Assembly (NCBI GenBank): GCA_009783985.1
Contig: WQVM01000006.1
Location: 1 to 39,240, forward strand
Source of the DNA: Bacillota bacterium
Lineage (GTDB): Bacteria > Bacillota > Clostridia > Christensenellales > Pumilibacteraceae
Direction of reading: 5' to 3'
DNA: 39,240 bases
Positions 19,132-28,353 of the stretch are shown in pieces. Position numbers and translations under genes: made by a program. Each line of letters begins with the position of its first letter. The stretch's first letter is position 1. The notes below the pieces were generated by a model that did no database searches, was not told the DNA's origin, and worked only from the letters and a program-made list of their open reading frames with translations.

Positions 19132-20466
19132 ATGACAAAAAAAACTCACAAGCCTATTGTAGCCGTAATCGGACGACCCAATGTGGGTAAGTCCACATTT
19201 TTTAATAAGGTCACCGGCAAACGAATCTCCATAGTCAAGGATTTGCCGGGGGTTACAAGAGACAGAATTTATGCAGATGCGGAGTGGGCAGGACATAATT
19301 TTACGCTGATTGACACGGGCGGAATTGACCTCAAATCTAATGACGACATAACCAAAGATATATTTAAGCAAGCTAAGGCGGCGATTGATATAGCAGATGT
19401 TATTGTCCTTATGACAGACGGCAAAGAAGGTCCTGTAGCACCTGACTATGATGTGGCAGAACTCCTTAGACGGTGTCGTAAGCCGGTTGTTGTCGCAGTC
19501 AATAAGATTGACATCTATGATGCAAGCAAGGCTTATGATTTTTATGGTTTGGGGTTGACTGATGTATACGCTGTTTCGTGTGAGCATAGTTTGGGGATAG
19601 GCGACTTGCTAGATGCGGTTGTCGTACATTTTGGAGAGAGGGTAGAACTAAGTACGGGAGAGAGCCGAAGTATCGCCGTTGTCGGCAAGCCAAATGTCGG
19701 TAAGTCATCTCTTGTCAATAGGATACTGGGTTTTGAGCGGGTTATCGTTAGCAATATCGCAGGGACAACAAGAGATGCTATTGACACACCGTTTGAATAC
19801 GCAGGTCGTCCGTATACAATTGTTGACACGGCAGGAATAAGGCGGTCAAGGAGCGTAGATGACGGAACAGTCGAGAGTTACGGGGTTTTGCGGGCAATGG
19901 GCGCAGTTAGGCGGGCAGATGTTGTACTGATTGTAATTGACGCTACAGAAGAAATATCAGAGCAAGATGTGCGGATTGCAGGCATAGTACACGAAGAAGG
20001 CAAACCCTGTGTGATAGTAGTCAATAAGTGGGACGCTGTCAGCGACAAAGATACCTACACGATAGAAAAATACAAGGCAAAACTTGCCGAAGATTTAGCG
20101 TTTATGAGTTATTTTAGGTGTATATTTGTTTCGGCGGTTAGCGGTCAACGGGTCGAAAAAATTATAACCGAGGTTGATACCGCATATCAAAATGCAGGAC
20201 GCAGATTGACCACAGGCACGCTCAACGATATTATCGGGTCAGCGATTGCCACCAACGAACCGCCTTCCTATAAGGGTCGTAGACTCAAAGTCCTTTACAC
20301 TACTCAACCGGAGACGCACCCGCCAACATTTGCATTATTTGTCAATGATGCTGGTTTGGTTCACTTCTCTTACAGACGCTATCTAGAAAACTGTCTGCGC
20401 AAGTCAGCAGATTTTAGCGGAACCCCAATCAAGCTGGTATTTAGAAGCCGAAACGAAGAAAAGTAA
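19132..20466 (+). CDS. der: GTPase Der (EngA)
   Basis: Two tandem G domains: GRPNVGKSTFFNKVTG and GKPNVGKSSLVNRILG, with NKID and NKWD. Confidence 0.96.
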   Translation: MTKKTHKPIVAVIGRPNVGKSTFFNKVTGKRISIVKDLPGVTRDRIYADAEWAGHNFTLIDTGGIDLKSNDDITKDIFKQAKAAIDIADVIVLMTDGKEGPVAPDYDVAELLRRCRKPVVVAVNKIDIYDASKAYDFYGLGLTDVYAVSCEHSLGIGDLLDAVVVHFGERVELSTGESRSIAVVGKPNVGKSSLVNRILGFERVIVSNIAGTTRDAIDTPFEYAGRPYTIVDTAGIRRSRSVDDGTVESYGVLRAMGAVRRADVVLIVIDATEEISEQDVRIAGIVHEEGKPCVIVVNKWDAVSDKDTYTIEKYKAKLAEDLAFMSYFRCIFVSAVSGQRVEKIITEVDTAYQNAGRRLTTGTLNDIIGSAIATNEPPSYKGRRLKVLYTTQPETHPPTFALFVNDAGLVHFSYRRYLENCLRKSADFSGTPIKLVFRSRNEEK

Positions 20467-20525
20467 AAGGTAAAAAGTGTTGATGACTTGTTGATTACTA
20501 GTCCGCACTTCTTACTTTTTACTTC
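20461..20525. repeat. Inverted repeat of tandem heptamers (AAGTAAA words) between der and plsY
   Basis: aagtaaaaggtaaaaagtgttgat ... gcacttcttactttttacttc. Confidence 0.7.
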
Positions 20526-20565
20526 AAATCGTTTAGGGAGCAAAACAAAGAGAGAAACACACACT

Positions 20566-21330
20566 ATGTTACTTACAGTCACAATCTACGCAGTCTTTAT
20601 CATATGTGCTTACCTTTGGGGTAGCCTTAATTTTGCTATACTTATTAGTAAACTCAAAGGCAGAGATATACGAAAACTTGGTAGCGGTAACGCAGGTACA
20701 ATGAATATCAGACGCAATTTTGGTTTTAAGTTTGGAGTGCTTTGCTTATTGTTGGATATGCTTAAAGGATTGTTGCCGAGTATCATAGGGTGGTGGCTAC
20801 TAGGCGGTGCGGGCAGAGGCGGATTCGGAACAGAGCGATTTGGATTTAATGGAGATAACCGTATCGGGATTTATATAGGCGGATTTACAGCAGTGTTCGG
20901 ACATATTTTTCCTATTTGGTACAAGTTTAAGGGTGGTAAGGGTATCGCCAGCAGTATCGGTGTAGGACTTGCTATCAATCCGCTACTTACTATAATTTGC
21001 TTTTTTGTCGCAATTGTGTTTATGATTATTACGGCGATGGGGAGTGTCACATCTTTTTTAGTAATTACACCACCGCTTATCTACGAATTATTACGACTTC
21101 ACGGTGGCGGAGTAGATTTTCTTGCCGCTCAAATATTAGTGTTTGGATTGTTTTTCCTAACAATGTGGGCTCATCGTATGAATTTTGTCAGATTGTTTGC
21201 GGGTAACGAGAGTAAGACAGTAGTATTCGGCAAAAAGCGAAAAGCCCGTGCTAAAGAGGCAAAAGCTGCCGAAGCTGAAAGACAACGACTCAAAGCCGAA
21301 GCCAAGGCAAAATCCAAGGCGGCGGTCTAG
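20566..21330 (+). CDS. plsY: Acyl-phosphate glycerol-3-phosphate acyltransferase PlsY
   Basis: YLWGSLNFAILISKLKGRDIRKLGSGNAGTMNIRRNFG and FKGGKGIASSIGVGLAINP; Lys/Ala-rich tail. Start assigned to the Met-Leu-Leu-Thr ATG rather than the track start 20488. Confidence 0.9.
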   Translation: MLLTVTIYAVFIICAYLWGSLNFAILISKLKGRDIRKLGSGNAGTMNIRRNFGFKFGVLCLLLDMLKGLLPSIIGWWLLGGAGRGGFGTERFGFNGDNRIGIYIGGFTAVFGHIFPIWYKFKGGKGIASSIGVGLAINPLLTIICFFVAIVFMIITAMGSVTSFLVITPPLIYELLRLHGGGVDFLAAQILVFGLFFLTMWAHRMNFVRLFAGNESKTVVFGKKRKARAKEAKAAEAERQRLKAEAKAKSKAAV

Positions 21331-21509
21331 GAGTAATACCTCCTATAGAACTATTTTCGCCAAACGCAAAGTAATACTGATTTTTGAAAATTTAATATAT
21401 CGTTGTCAATAATAGTTTGAAAAAATGAAGTTGTAAATTAAAAGAATAAGGGGAATGGGGCTGAAATAACGGCTAAAAATTTGACAACAGTTTTTTGACG
21501 ACGGCTTTT

Positions 21510-23077
21510 TTAGAGTTTCAAGAAAGCGCTTAAAACAGCAAAAAAACCGCTAAAATTAGCGGTTTTTTGGTAGACATTAACACATGAAATCCAATCCGTA
21601 TTAGTATTGTCTATCGCTTGACCCTCATAATCTGCGACATCTTCGAGCATTTTCTCATGTTCGACTGGGTCATCGTTGTTTATGACATTGTAGTACAGTA
21701 CGAGCTTATCGTCAAAGATAAAAATAGCGTTGACAAAAATTTTGATAATTCGGCGCCGATATTCGAAGTCTTTTATATCGCCTTTGGCAAATAACTCAAT
21801 CCATTGCAATATGTCCTCTTTGGTGTGACTGATAGAGTTTGCGAGCTTCAGCTTTGTAAGCTCTTTTTGGTTATCCGCTTTTTGTAACTCAAGGTCTTTA
21901 GCTTTTTGGTCTAGTCGCTTGAGTAGCTCCACGCTATAAACTTGCAATAGCATTGCCGTACACTTGTCAAATTCGCTTTCGATTCGGGCAATAGTCCGCT
22001 CATACTCCTTGATACGCTTGGCGGTTATTGAGTTGCCGTACATCTCAAGCACACTGTCCGCAATCTTGTCGGATTCTTCCGCTCTAAGGACATACTTAAG
22101 TGTCTGCTCGATAACATACTGCTCAAGGTAGTTTTTCTTTTCGTACCGCTTATTGCAAGTCTTATACTTGTATTGCTTGGAGCAAACATAATAGCAATGT
22201 TTTATCCCTAGCTTGCTTGTGCCGCTAACTCCTATCAGCTTAGATCCGCAATGACCGCAATAAGCCTTGCCGTGTAATATATATTCCTCTTTGGCTTTGC
22301 CCGATGCAGGGGACTGTCGCTTTAACGCTAATTGCTTTTGCACTCGTTCAAATGTTGCCGTATTGATTATCGGGGGATAGTGGAGCTTAATGCCGTCAAC
22401 ATAACACTCACCGATATATTTCGGATTGCTTAAGGTATTCCAAAAGCTATTGATAGTAAACTTTTTGCCCCTATTAGTTGTCAAGCCTCTTGCGTTAAGC
22501 TCCGCTACAATATCCTTTTTGCTTTTTCCATCTGCATAGTCCCTAAATACTTTCCGTATTATATCGGCTTTAGGCTCGTAATCTCGATACGCTTATCTAC
22601 CGACTTATAGCCGTACAACATACTACCGCCCAAATGATTACCCTTTAGCAAACTCTCTTTTTGCCCTCGTTTGACTTTTTGGCTTAAGTCGTGGCTGTAC
22701 ATCTCCGCCATTATCTCAAGTATACCCTCAACAAGCCGCCCCTCTGCGGTATCACTAATTGCCTCTGTCGCTGATACAACCTTAACGCCCGATTGACTTA
22801 ACTTATGCTTATAAAAAACGCTGTCATATTGATTACGGGCGAATCTATCGACTTTGTAGACTATGATATAATCAAATTGCTTTTGGCTAGCATCTTTGAC
22901 CATTTGCAAAAAGTCCGGACGCTCGGCATTTGTCCCGGTCATCGCACGGTCAATGTATTCGTGTATGACGGTGTAGCCGCTCCGCTCGGCAAACTCCTTA
23001 CATACCCTAAGTTGTCCCTCGATACTTTGCTCCGTCTGTGCTGACGAGCTGTACCTTGCGTATATTACTGCATTCAT
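21510..23077 (-). pseudogene. Large serine recombinase split by a frameshift (N-part 22559-23077, C-part 21510-22484 plus in-frame upstream extension)
   Basis: N-part MNAVIYARYSSSAQTEQSIEGQLRVC...YKVDRFARN; C-part TTNRGKKFTINSFWNTLSNPKYIGE..., zinc ribbon CGHCGSKL...C...C. Frame continuity EPKADIIRKVFRDYADGKSKKDIVAELNARGLTTNRGK is in another frame upstream of the annotated C-part. Confidence 0.85.
21540..21568 (-). terminator. Terminator-like hairpin inside the recombinase 3' end
   Basis: AAAAAACCGCTAAaaTTAGCGGTTTTTT. Confidence 0.65.
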
Positions 23078-23844
23078 TTGTTTTTTGAGTAATCTTCTTC
23101 TATGTCCGAAATGGCATCAACCAATGCTCTAGCAATATTAAACTCTAAATAGCTATCTTTCCATGCGTGCTTATTATAAGTTTGTTTTACAAGTTGAAAA
23201 TTCTCATTTCTTGATAATCGTTGTTTTAGATAATACTTTTTGGAGCATTCGGGAATGTTTCCTTGATTAATTGAGCATATTACATCATTAAATTGATTTT
23301 CAACTTCAGTATAAAGTTTCGTTTGTGTGAAATCATAGAGATTTTTTGCTATACTATCTTTTCTTGCGATGGCGCAATCTTGGCTAACATCAAAAAAATG
23401 TTGCATTTGAGTATCTCCCCAGTAAGCCATAGCACAATATACAGGAGTAGGGATTAAAATAGTTGCGGCACATAGTCTTGCTTCAATTTCAAAGTTATAA
23501 TAAGTTTCTTTATCTAACTCTTTAACTAAAAAATGTTTTAGGATATAATGACTTAATTCTTCAGCAATAGTAAATCTTATTCTTGCATCAGGCTTTAAGT
23601 CATTGTATCCAATACAAAAATCAAAATTTTGTTTTTCATCTACATACCATGTCAAAGCCCCGTCCTTATTATTCCACATATCAAATACTTGCTTGTCTGC
23701 AAAGTTTCTTTTAAGTTCTGAAAGAGGAAGGACTTTTAATTCTAAATCCTTGCAAATTTGAAATACATCTACTGGAATAGTTGATATTTCTTGGGCAAGT
23801 AAAAAATTATAGGCAATTTCTGTTATCTGTTTATAAGTTTTCAT
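23074..23844 (-). CDS. ImmA/IrrE-family (M78) protein, variant active-site motif
   Basis: RIRFTIAEELSHYILKH followed by EIEARLCAATILIP; partner of adjacent XRE gene. Start set to MKTYKQIT (track start 23880). Confidence 0.8.
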   Translation of the reverse strand: MKTYKQITEIAYNFLLAQEISTIPVDVFQICKDLELKVLPLSELKRNFADKQVFDMWNNKDGALTWYVDEKQNFDFCIGYNDLKPDARIRFTIAEELSHYILKHFLVKELDKETYYNFEIEARLCAATILIPTPVYCAMAYWGDTQMQHFFDVSQDCAIARKDSIAKNLYDFTQTKLYTEVENQFNDVICSINQGNIPECSKKYYLKQRLSRNENFQLVKQTYNKHAWKDSYLEFNIARALVDAISDIEEDYSKNK

Positions 23845-24169
23845 TATCCTTTGAAAAATTAGGAAATGCTTCTTTGGCATACTTAAGTAATGTTTCTTGC
23901 TCTGTTTGGGTTAAATTTTTTGCACCTCGTGCAATCATAGAAAAATAAGGGGATATATCATCTCTTTGGGGTGAGTAGTATTTCAGAAAAATATCAATAT
24001 CAACTTGCAGTGCTTTCGCAATTTTGATTAAAGTTTCAAGCTCTGGGTAAACGGCATCTTGTTCTATTCTAGATATGGTTGCGTTGCTAATATCACATTT
24101 TAAGGATAGGGCTCTTTGACTCAATCCTTTTTTCTCTCGTAATTCTTTAATTTTCTCGCCAATAGTCAT
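23831..24169 (-). CDS. XRE-family HTH repressor
   Basis: MTIGEKIKELREKKGLSQRALSLKCDISNATISRIEQDAVYPELETLIKIAKAL. Confidence 0.9.
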   Translation of the reverse strand: MTIGEKIKELREKKGLSQRALSLKCDISNATISRIEQDAVYPELETLIKIAKALQVDIDIFLKYYSPQRDDISPYFSMIARGAKNLTQTEQETLLKYAKEAFPNFSKDNENL

Positions 24170-24205
24170 TGTAATTTCCTTTTTTTAATTTAATTATACC
24201 ATATA

Positions 24206-24309
24206 TGTTACTTAAATGCAACAATGTAAAAGGTTTTTTTAAATTTGCATATAAAAAGTGTTGCATTCGTGGCACAAATATGATATTATGATGTTACATT
24301 CCCGTAACA
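24206..24309. promoter_or_regulatory. Three operator-like dyads TGTTRC-N6-GYAACA in the divergent XRE/small-HTH intergenic region
   Basis: 24206 TGTTACttaaatGCAACA; 24259 TGTTGCattcgtGGCACA; 24292 TGTTACattcccGTAACA. Confidence 0.75.
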
Positions 24310-24319
24310 GAGGTTATAT

Positions 24320-24538
24320 ATGAAAATTATTTTGAAAAATGGTAGTCTATTTGCTTTGCAGGGATTTATGACTGAGCAAGAGTTTGCAAACAAACTTGGA
24401 GTAAGTCGTGAGCAACTTTGGCGAATAAAAAAACGCAAATCCTTTGTAGGAAAAAATTTTGTTTCTAAATTTAAGAACGCTTTTCCAAATGAGAATTTAG
24501 ATAATTATTTTTCCTTTGTAGATGTTGAGGATGGCTAG
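24320..24538 (+). CDS. Small HTH-like protein (Cro/excisionase-like position)
   Basis: 72 aa; MTEQEFANKLGVSREQLWRIKK HTH-like segment; divergent from repressor. Confidence 0.6.
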   Translation: MKIILKNGSLFALQGFMTEQEFANKLGVSREQLWRIKKRKSFVGKNFVSKFKNAFPNENLDNYFSFVDVEDG

Positions 24539-24541
24539 ATT

Positions 24542-24760
24542 ATGGCAATTAAAGTAGGAATAATTGCATATCGGGATAGCAACGGGGAGTTTGCAGATCC
24601 AAAGCCATTGCTTAAGTCTGATACTTCCGACTTGATTAAACAGCAATCATTTTTGCTTGACAATCTCAAAAATCTTTGGGCGAACGGGTTCGCCGATTAC
24701 ATTAAATCTCTAAACTCGGAGCAGGCAAGCATTGGTGCCGAGCCAAGCGAAGAGTTTTAA
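24542..24760 (+). CDS. Hypothetical small element protein
   Basis: 72 aa ORF directly following the previous one. Confidence 0.5.
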   Translation: MAIKVGIIAYRDSNGEFADPKPLLKSDTSDLIKQQSFLLDNLKNLWANGFADYIKSLNSEQASIGAEPSEEF

Positions 24761-24958
24761 CTTGTGGCTTATGTCACACTTATGGCTAACAAGTTAGTCA
24801 TTATCTTTACGAGGTGTCAAGCTACATCTCGGCACAAATCATTTTGAAGTGACAAAACGCCCCTAATTCTGTTTGGGTATCGCTGTACTTACCGAGTGTC
24901 AAGGGGGGGGGCGTTTAGAGCCTTACAGGGCAAATTACAGTTAAAGAGAGGATAAAAA

Positions 24959-25264
24959 ATGAGAAAGGGACGAATTGTGCCAGTGTCTGAAGTTGAGAAG
25001 GCTCAAAAAAAGGCTACAGAAGCAAAAAACAAACTCGATTTGCAAAACGCAATAACAAGTGTCTTAACCCACGATTGGCAAGCACATCGAGATGTACATC
25101 TTGCACTAAACAAAATTTTAGATAGGGATTTGGAGTATATAACGCTTAGCGACGCATTGGCAAGATATAGCGATACGGTTAATCGCATCGAGTTCAAAAG
25201 AGAAAAAGCAGGCGCATACTCCAGTCAAGAAAAAATCTATATCAGACTTAAAGGAGTTAATTAA
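24959..25264 (+). CDS. Hypothetical element protein
   Basis: 101 aa; SD agagag; tightly linked to next ORF. Confidence 0.55.
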   Translation: MRKGRIVPVSEVEKAQKKATEAKNKLDLQNAITSVLTHDWQAHRDVHLALNKILDRDLEYITLSDALARYSDTVNRIEFKREKAGAYSSQEKIYIRLKGVN

Positions 25265-25266
25265 TC

Positions 25267-25545
25267 ATGAGCAACAAACCAAACAAAAAACCAAAGACCG
25301 CCAAAGAATTAAGCGAAAGCTTAATTGCCTCGCAAGATGTTATAACAACGGCAATTAATTTATGTGATTTGTTGTCAAGCTATGCATTTTGTATGTGTCA
25401 TGAGCGGCAGAACACAAAAGGCATTGTCGAAAAAACCGTTAATATCGCCGAGTTATTATCAACTATCCTAAAGCCTGTTGAGTTTGCGATTAGCGATGCG
25501 GAGTCAAGTATCGAAGATATTATACAAGGAGCTGAAGCCAAATGA
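25267..25545 (+). CDS. Hypothetical element protein
   Basis: 92 aa; overlaps next ORF by 4 nt. Confidence 0.55.
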   Translation: MSNKPNKKPKTAKELSESLIASQDVITTAINLCDLLSSYAFCMCHERQNTKGIVEKTVNIAELLSTILKPVEFAISDAESSIEDIIQGAEAK

Positions 25546-25727
25546 AAGATAATTTAGATATAACGCTCGAAGCTTTGGACGAGGTAATGAAATTTGACAA
25601 CTTAAAAACGGTTGAGCGTATTATTGAGCCACTTATTAAAAATCAAAGACCGTTTCGATTAACGGTGCGTTATATGCCTAAATATCCCACTTGTGGAGCA
25701 ACCAAAGGCATAGAGCATTCCGAATAA
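25542..25727 (+). CDS. Hypothetical small element protein
   Basis: 61 aa; ATGA overlap with previous stop. Confidence 0.5.
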   Translation: MKDNLDITLEALDEVMKFDNLKTVERIIEPLIKNQRPFRLTVRYMPKYPTCGATKGIEHSE

Positions 25728-25774
25728 TAATGCGGTGTGTGTAGTCCAGACGTCTGGACAAAGGAGCTGCAGTT

Positions 25775-25954
25775 ATGACAGATATTGAATTTTTAGACAC
25801 AGTTAAAGCTATTGTATTTAGAAAAATAGCATATGACGCTAAACAAGAAAGTACAATACCTTTGATTTTGACCGCCTCAATAAGCGGGACAGAAAGCACA
25901 AGCACCATTTTAAGAGAGGTAAATGATAATGACGTATCAAAAGATATTCGATAA
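25775..25954 (+). CDS. Hypothetical 59-aa protein (not in ORF track)
   Basis: MTDIEFLDTVKAIVFRKIAYDAKQESTIPLILTASISGTESTSTILREVNDNDVSKDIR*, SD aaggag upstream, overlaps next ORF. Confidence 0.5.
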   Translation: MTDIEFLDTVKAIVFRKIAYDAKQESTIPLILTASISGTESTSTILREVNDNDVSKDIR

Positions 25955-26465
25955 TATCAAGACCGTAACAAGTCTTATGCATAGTTTATCGATTGACGCG
26001 CGTGCTTATTTTGCAAGTATTAATCCGGAAGCTTTTAGCGTTGACGAGTTTTTACTCCTCTCGGAAGAAAATAAAATGCTTAAAGAGCAAATATATTATG
26101 CTACCGAGCGTGCCGAAAAGCTAGAGCGGTTAATGCGTAATAAAAGCGACACCGCCGTTAAAGCTGAAAAATATTATAAAACAGATTACTACGCTTTGCA
26201 AAAGGAGCGTATGGCGTTAGATTCAGATTATGCTGTGCGGCAAAAAGCAAAGCAAAAAGTCTATCAAGAGCGACACAAGGAAAAAATGGCAAACGACCCG
26301 GAGTATGCCGCCAAAGTTAAAGCCTCTCAACAAGCTGCCGAGCGTCGGCGTATAGAGCGCATCCAAAACGACCCGGAGTATGCCGCCCGTATAATCGAGC
26401 AACGCAAAATCAATCAAAGCCGCAGATATCGCAAGAAAAAAGCGGCAAAGGAGTCGCAATGTTAA
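25923..26465 (+). CDS. Basic, repeat-containing hypothetical protein
   Basis: 180 aa; repeated NDPEYAA(K/R) units and a highly basic C-terminus. Confidence 0.6.
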   Translation: MIMTYQKIFDNIKTVTSLMHSLSIDARAYFASINPEAFSVDEFLLLSEENKMLKEQIYYATERAEKLERLMRNKSDTAVKAEKYYKTDYYALQKERMALDSDYAVRQKAKQKVYQERHKEKMANDPEYAAKVKASQQAAERRRIERIQNDPEYAARIIEQRKINQSRRYRKKKAAKESQC

Positions 26466-26707
26466 ACAAAAAACCAAACTATGGCAAAAAGAGCCACGCA
26501 CTAAGTAATATCTTTTCAGCTCATGAGAGTTATTTTGGCGGCAAATTTGACGATAGCAACGAGCTTGAGGAATACCGACAGCATATTTTTTATGTCTTAG
26601 CAAAGTCACCGCTTGTATTTGTCAAGTTCAATCAAATGCCGAGCAATGGCTTGACACAACGCCCTTTTGTAAATCTTGATATAGATTTGGGCGAATTAGA
26701 GGATTAA
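26459..26707 (+). CDS. Hypothetical element protein
   Basis: 82 aa, overlaps previous stop, SD aaggag. Confidence 0.5.
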   Translation: MLNKKPNYGKKSHALSNIFSAHESYFGGKFDDSNELEEYRQHIFYVLAKSPLVFVKFNQMPSNGLTQRPFVNLDIDLGELED

Positions 26708-26709
26708 TT

Positions 26710-27678
26710 ATGGCAACATCGAAAAAATATTACTGGATAAAGTTAAAAGACAGCTTAATGACCGGAGACGCATTTGACTTTCTTATGAGTAAAGATAATG
26801 GCTCGGATTATGTTGTTATATATCTCTTGCTTTGTCTAAAGACAGTAAATACATCCGGCAAGCTCGAGGGTAAGGTTGGTGAGGTTATTGTCCCGTTTAC
26901 GCCCGCTAAAGTTCAGCGTGATTTGAAATATTTTCATATTGATACGATTTTAGTCGCATTTGAGTTGTATAAATCTCTAGGACTTATTTACAAAGATAAT
27001 GACGGCACTTTGCAAATAACGGATTATGAGGGTCTTGTCGGTTATGAAACTGGTAAAGCGGAGTTAATGCGCAAATTAAGAAAAAAACGCGCTGAAAGTG
27101 GTAACAAAACGGTAACATTGTTACCAAAATCTAGTAACAATGTTACGGAAGAGAATAGAGATAAGAGTATAGATATATTTATATCTAAAGATATAAATAA
27201 TACTGGCTCAAATCAAGATTTGAGCAGAGAGTGTATTAATTCCGAATATGTCAAAAAGAGTTTTGACGAGTTCTTTATCCTGTATCCTCGTAAGCACGGC
27301 AAGTCAGAGGCATACAAGGCGTACTTTAAATTATTTTCTAAGCTCAGAACAGAGCAAGAGATTATTACATTGGCAAGCAATATACTTGCCGGACTTAAAA
27401 TTATGGTCAATGAGTGTAACCGCACAAAGACCGAAACAAAATACATCAAGCTCCCGTCTAACTGGTTATATGAGGAGCGTTGGCTCGACCAATACGAGCC
27501 TGCAGGAGTTGCTGCCTCTGATGTGCCTATAAACCCGCTCACCGGAGAGCCGTACGACAAATTTGATTGCGCTATGCCTACCCCGCATGAGCTTGAACAT
27601 TGTTCATATCCTCAACCGCTTGCCGATTATATCAAAAATACTTACGGCGTAACGGTTAAAATAACGGGAGGCGAATAA
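26710..27678 (+). CDS. Phage replisome organizer-like protein (N-terminal Phage_rep_org_N-like domain)
   Basis: KKYYWIKLKDSLMTGDAFDFL...GSDYVVIYLLLCLKTVNTSGKLEGKVGEVIVPFTPAKVQRDLKYFHIDTILVAFELYKSLGLIY...EGLVGYE. Confidence 0.8.
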   Translation: MATSKKYYWIKLKDSLMTGDAFDFLMSKDNGSDYVVIYLLLCLKTVNTSGKLEGKVGEVIVPFTPAKVQRDLKYFHIDTILVAFELYKSLGLIYKDNDGTLQITDYEGLVGYETGKAELMRKLRKKRAESGNKTVTLLPKSSNNVTEENRDKSIDIFISKDINNTGSNQDLSRECINSEYVKKSFDEFFILYPRKHGKSEAYKAYFKLFSKLRTEQEIITLASNILAGLKIMVNECNRTKTETKYIKLPSNWLYEERWLDQYEPAGVAASDVPINPLTGEPYDKFDCAMPTPHELEHCSYPQPLADYIKNTYGVTVKITGGE

Positions 27679-28100
27679 TGAAAAGATTAAGCGAAATCAT
27701 TGGCGGCTTTTGGTCTAAAAGACCCGACTTACAAGAAATTGAGCAACGCATGGCTAACCTAAGCCAGTTAGAGAGCGTCAACTTTTGTAAACAACAAGCT
27801 ATCGAAGAGGCAAGCGCAAGAAACGAAAAACCGCCGGACGGTGTCTTTGGCGGTAAAGAGTGTACTGTTTGCAAAATGAAACGAGTTGTTTATTATGTAC
27901 ATCAACATCCTGTAGCAGGTGCAGCATGTGCTAGATTATTCCCGATATATGACAAGCCGTGTATTTGCGTTATGCAATACTACGTCAAAGACGATTACGG
28001 CAACTATAGGCGCAAGCCAAAACATGAAGTGCCTACATGGTTAGGTGGTAACTTTAAAATAATTCCAGATGTCTGTAATAAACACATGCCGCGCGGCTAG
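27678..28100 (+). CDS. Hypothetical replication-module protein with Cys cluster (possible Zn binding)
   Basis: 140 aa; CTVCKMKR ... CARLFPIYDKPCICVMQYY ... CNKH. Confidence 0.55.
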   Translation: MKRLSEIIGGFWSKRPDLQEIEQRMANLSQLESVNFCKQQAIEEASARNEKPPDGVFGGKECTVCKMKRVVYYVHQHPVAGAACARLFPIYDKPCICVMQYYVKDDYGNYRRKPKHEVPTWLGGNFKIIPDVCNKHMPRG

Positions 28101-28200
28101 CCGCGCCAGTCCCACCAGTGGGACTAAACTACAAATGTGCCATGTAATACAGCGTGGCATAGAGGACAGCATATTGATTATTTTGCATATTTGCGTCTTT

Positions 28201-28273
28201 GCCTATGTAGTACCTATACAGGTATGCGGGGGTGCGTAGCGCCTCCTCATACCTGTATAGGTACTACATAGGC
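28201..28273. repeat. Perfect 26-bp inverted repeat, 21-nt centre
   Basis: GCCTATGTAGTACCTATACAGGTATG (28201-28226) ... CATACCTGTATAGGTACTACATAGGC (28248-28273), exact reverse complements. Confidence 0.95.
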
Positions 28274-28279
28274 TAGGCG

Positions 28280-28350
28280 AATTTAAAATTGTTCTATAAA
28301 GAATAATTTTGTTCTAAAATTGTTCTAAATAAATCATAAATAAACAAAAA
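28280..28350. other. Origin-like AT-rich tract with three TTGTTCTA direct repeats
   Basis: TTGTTCTA at 28289, 28309, 28320 (spacing 20 and 11 nt) in a very AT-rich stretch adjacent to large hairpins. Confidence 0.5.
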
Positions 28351-28353
28351 AGC

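Noticed and set aside
28201-28273. Retron msr/msd
   Set aside because: Large inverted repeat present but no reverse transcriptase gene in the element.
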